64,000 nucleotides of DNA from UBA1479 sp963972065 (GTDB taxonomy: Bacteria > Pseudomonadota > Alphaproteobacteria > Rhodospirillales > Casp-alpha2). The DNA lies in NCBI GenBank assembly GCA_963972065.1, contig CAXAVJ010000001.1, positions 1 through 64,000 on the forward strand. Reading direction: 5' to 3'. Both the position numbers and the translations under genes were made by a program. Below, piece after piece: positions 62,243 through 64,000 of this stretch; the first letter of the stretch is position 1; every line of letters starts with the position of its first letter. The notes beneath the pieces were generated by a model, which did no database searches, had not been told where the DNA came from, and saw nothing but the letters and a program-made list of their open reading frames with translations.

Positions 62243-63001
62243 TCATTGGGGGGTAACCCAGAAATCCTGGGCTTTCGCAATTTCCTGCTCTGTCATGCCG
62301 TCTGCATTGACGAACCGCAGTTCCGGCTGACGTTGTAAGAGGTCGAGCACATCGGCAGAGGTGAAAGATGAGTTGTCTGGATAAAGGTGCTCGTAAATCT
62401 TGGTTGCGAATGTGAAGTCGGAAGGGAGGTCGACCGTCCATCGAAGGAAGCTGGTGTCCCTGTCCTGTGTCAGGTGCGATATGGAATACCCCGAAGCGTC
62501 CCGATAAACGAAGGGCGTTACATGTTCGCGATCGAAAGGACTCCTCGTCTCTTCGTTGATGCGGCGTAAGACATCCGCGCGGATGACTTCGCAATCCAGA
62601 CCTTTTGGAAACGTTCTTTGCAGCGCATTGGTCGAATAATCGGCGTCTGTGTCCAGATGGCGTTGTATGAGTGCATCGATCACATCCCAATCGGCAAGAG
62701 GGCAATCGGCTGTCAGTCGAACTACATGGTCCGGGCGATATTGCTCAACTACCTTACAAAAGCGCGCGAGCACATTATTGAGTGGGCCTCTGACACAAGG
62801 CAGGTCTTCATCGGCGCAGGTGGCGGCGATTGTGTCGTCGCTCTGGTCGTTGCTCGTGGCGACCACAAGGCCGTCCAAAAATCGACAGCGTCGCAGGCGC
62901 TCGATCTGCTGAACGATCATAGGTCGGCCCAGGATTGGGCGCAGGACCTTGCCCGGCAGACGCCGGGAAGAGAGCCGTCCTTGAAGGATGGCAAGGATCA
63001 T
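62243..63001 (-). CDS. SpsF-type cytidylyltransferase
   Basis: The 252-residue protein begins ILAILQGRLSSRRLPGKVLRPILGRPM, the SpsF form of the nucleotidyltransferase signature. It has HVVRLTADCPLADWDVIDAL near residue 92 and DREHVTPFVY near 158. SpsF proteins accompany PseB, SpsG and SpsE in spore-coat and pseudaminic acid loci and likely activate the nine-carbon acid with CTP. It lies between HisH and pseB. It is the best candidate for PseF here, with the NeuA-like gene at 45639 as the alternative. Confidence 0.82.
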   Translation of the reverse strand: MILAILQGRLSSRRLPGKVLRPILGRPMIVQQIERLRRCRFLDGLVVATSNDQSDDTIAATCADEDLPCVRGPLNNVLARFCKVVEQYRPDHVVRLTADCPLADWDVIDALIQRHLDTDADYSTNALQRTFPKGLDCEVIRADVLRRINEETRSPFDREHVTPFVYRDASGYSISHLTQDRDTSFLRWTVDLPSDFTFATKIYEHLYPDNSSFTSADVLDLLQRQPELRFVNADGMTEQEIAKAQDFWVTPQ

Positions 63002-63031
63002 CGCGCGTGGGATCCGGACAGGTCGAAAAAA

Positions 63032-64000
63032 TTACGCGTCGACAATGGCGCGCAAGTCTTCAATGGAAACCCATTGATCGTTGTTGTCACTGGAATACTC
63101 AAACTCCGGATCGACGAGAGTTCCCGGAGACCCTTCGTAGAGGATCGTGTCATCCTCCCAGAATTGAATCTGCGGTTTGATGATAAAATAGTCGTCGAAG
63201 GAATAAGTGAAACTGGCGTCCTCACGCTGCACCAGAATTTCGTGCAGTTTCTCGCCCGGGCGAATCCCGATGACTTCCTGTCGGCAGTCGGGTGCAACCG
63301 CAGTGGCCAGGTCGGTAATGCACATGGATGGAATCTTAGGAACAAATATTTCTCCGCCATGCATGATGTCTATGCTGCGGATGACGAACTGTACGCCCTC
63401 CTCGATTGTCAGCCAGAAACGGGTCATCCGAGGATCGGTGATTGGCAGCACGCCGTTTTTGGCCTTCTCCTTGAATACGGGAACGACCGACCCGCGAGAC
63501 CCGATGACGTTGCCGTATCTGACCAGCGAGAAGCAGGTCTCTCCGCGGCGAGTCAGGTTGTTGGCAGCAATGAACAGCTTGTCCGAGCAGAGCTTTGTCG
63601 CGCCGTAAAGGTTGATGGGATTGACGGCCTTGTCGGTGGATAGCGCGATGACTTTTTTGACATTTGATCCGATTGCCGTGTTGATGATGTTTTCGGCGCC
63701 CAGGACGTTCGTCTTGATACATTCCATCGGATTGTATTCTGCGGCCACTACCTGCTTCATCGCCGCGGCGTGGACAATCGTGTCGATGCCGTCCAAGGCA
63801 AGCCTAAGGCGGGCTTCGTCCCGAACGTCGCCGATGAAATAGCGCAAGTTCGGATGGCTGATTTCTTGCGCCATCTCGAACTGCTTCAGCTCGTCGCGTG
63901 AAAACACGACCAATCGCTTGATGTTATAGTTGGCGAGCACGTGGCGCACGAACGCCTTACCGAACGAGCCGGTGCCGCCGGTTACGAGAACAGAAAGGCC
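63032..64000 (-). CDS. pseB: UDP-N-acetylglucosamine 4,6-dehydratase (inverting), cut by the window edge
   Basis: PseB starts the pseudaminic acid pathway by converting UDP-GlcNAc to the 4-keto-altrose derivative. The visible part is 322 codons; the start lies beyond position 64000. The cofactor motif VTGGTGSFGKAF is at 63950-63985. VFSRDELKQFEMA follows, then HAAAMKQVVAAEYNP and the Tyr/Lys pair in NLYGATKLCSDK. The active site is the SYK type, unlike the SMK enzyme at 7354. GIRPGEKLHEIL and EFEYSSDNNDQWVS near the end are typical of PseB/FlaA1. Confidence 0.94.
   Translation of the reverse strand, partial: GLSVLVTGGTGSFGKAFVRHVLANYNIKRLVVFSRDELKQFEMAQEISHPNLRYFIGDVRDEARLRLALDGIDTIVHAAAMKQVVAAEYNPMECIKTNVLGAENIINTAIGSNVKKVIALSTDKAVNPINLYGATKLCSDKLFIAANNLTRRGETCFSLVRYGNVIGSRGSVVPVFKEKAKNGVLPITDPRMTRFWLTIEEGVQFVIRSIDIMHGGEIFVPKIPSMCITDLATAVAPDCRQEVIGIRPGEKLHEILVQREDASFTYSFDDYFIIKPQIQFWEDDTILYEGSPGTLVDPEFEYSSDNNDQWVSIEDLRAIVDA

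Noticed and set aside
1..64000. CRISPR arrays, insertion sequences, prophage genes, tRNA or rRNA genes
   Set aside because: No regularly spaced repeats, transposase or integrase motifs, phage proteins or tRNA-like clover-leaf segments were seen on reading the window.

Overview
The window looks like chromosomal DNA from a GC-rich alphaproteobacterium, probably of the Rhodospirillales. This placement is inferred from the 180-kDa-type NAD-glutamate dehydrogenase, the high GC content and the gene content; no rRNA or ribosomal protein gene is present to confirm it. The left end is housekeeping: an NAD-glutamate dehydrogenase (62-4927, +), a phosphoheptose-isomerase-like SIS protein (5046-5666, +), a terminator zone (about 5.69-5.75 kb), and purH (5786-7357, -). 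Nearly everything from 7.35 kb to the right edge is one very large surface-polysaccharide locus on the minus strand, transcribed right to left. Most neighbouring genes touch or overlap by a few bases (ATGA, GTGA, TGATG, TAATG junctions). The only plus-strand gene inside it is a glycosyltransferase at 13023-13949.

Region A (7.3-31.9 kb) is a complete O-antigen module resembling the Pseudomonas aeruginosa O5 B-band locus. It has a WbpM-type 4,6-dehydratase and a WecA/WbpL-type priming transferase. It has the whole UDP-ManNAc3NAcA route: WbpA, a fused WbpB-WbpD, WbpE and WbpI. Wzx, Wzy, several glycosyltransferases and two tandem asparagine-synthase-type amidotransferases follow. An acetamidino-forming set (a WbpG-GT4 fusion, HisF, HisH) would convert the 3-acetamido group to 3-acetamidino.

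Region B (31.9-35.2 kb) makes a CDP-6-deoxyhexose: RfbF, RfbG, a cupin epimerase-like protein and an extended SDR, without the RfbH 3-dehydrase. Region C (35.2-44.5 kb) holds a GT-B-like protein, a radical SAM/SPASM enzyme, a PtmA/PtmB-like SDR and cytidylyltransferase pair, an FkbM methyltransferase, an epimerase, a hydroxyacid dehydrogenase and a PglK-like ABC flippase.

Region D (44.5-64 kb and beyond) is a nonulosonic-acid locus. A pseudaminic-acid set is present: PseB (cut by the right edge), PseC, PseH, PseG, PseI and an SpsF-type cytidylyltransferase. It carries a second, independent acetamidino set (a HisF-amidotransferase fusion plus HisH). It also has a second NeuB-like synthase with altered signature residues, a NeuA-like cytidylyltransferase, and a block of tailoring genes: PIG-L deacetylase, ATP-grasp ligase, amidohydrolase, radical SAM/SPASM, methyltransferases, PhyH dioxygenase, kinase and a DEDDh-type nuclease. 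The simplest reading is a locus for one or more acidic glycans rich in amidino sugars and nonulosonic acids, with several steps that do not match a characterised pathway.
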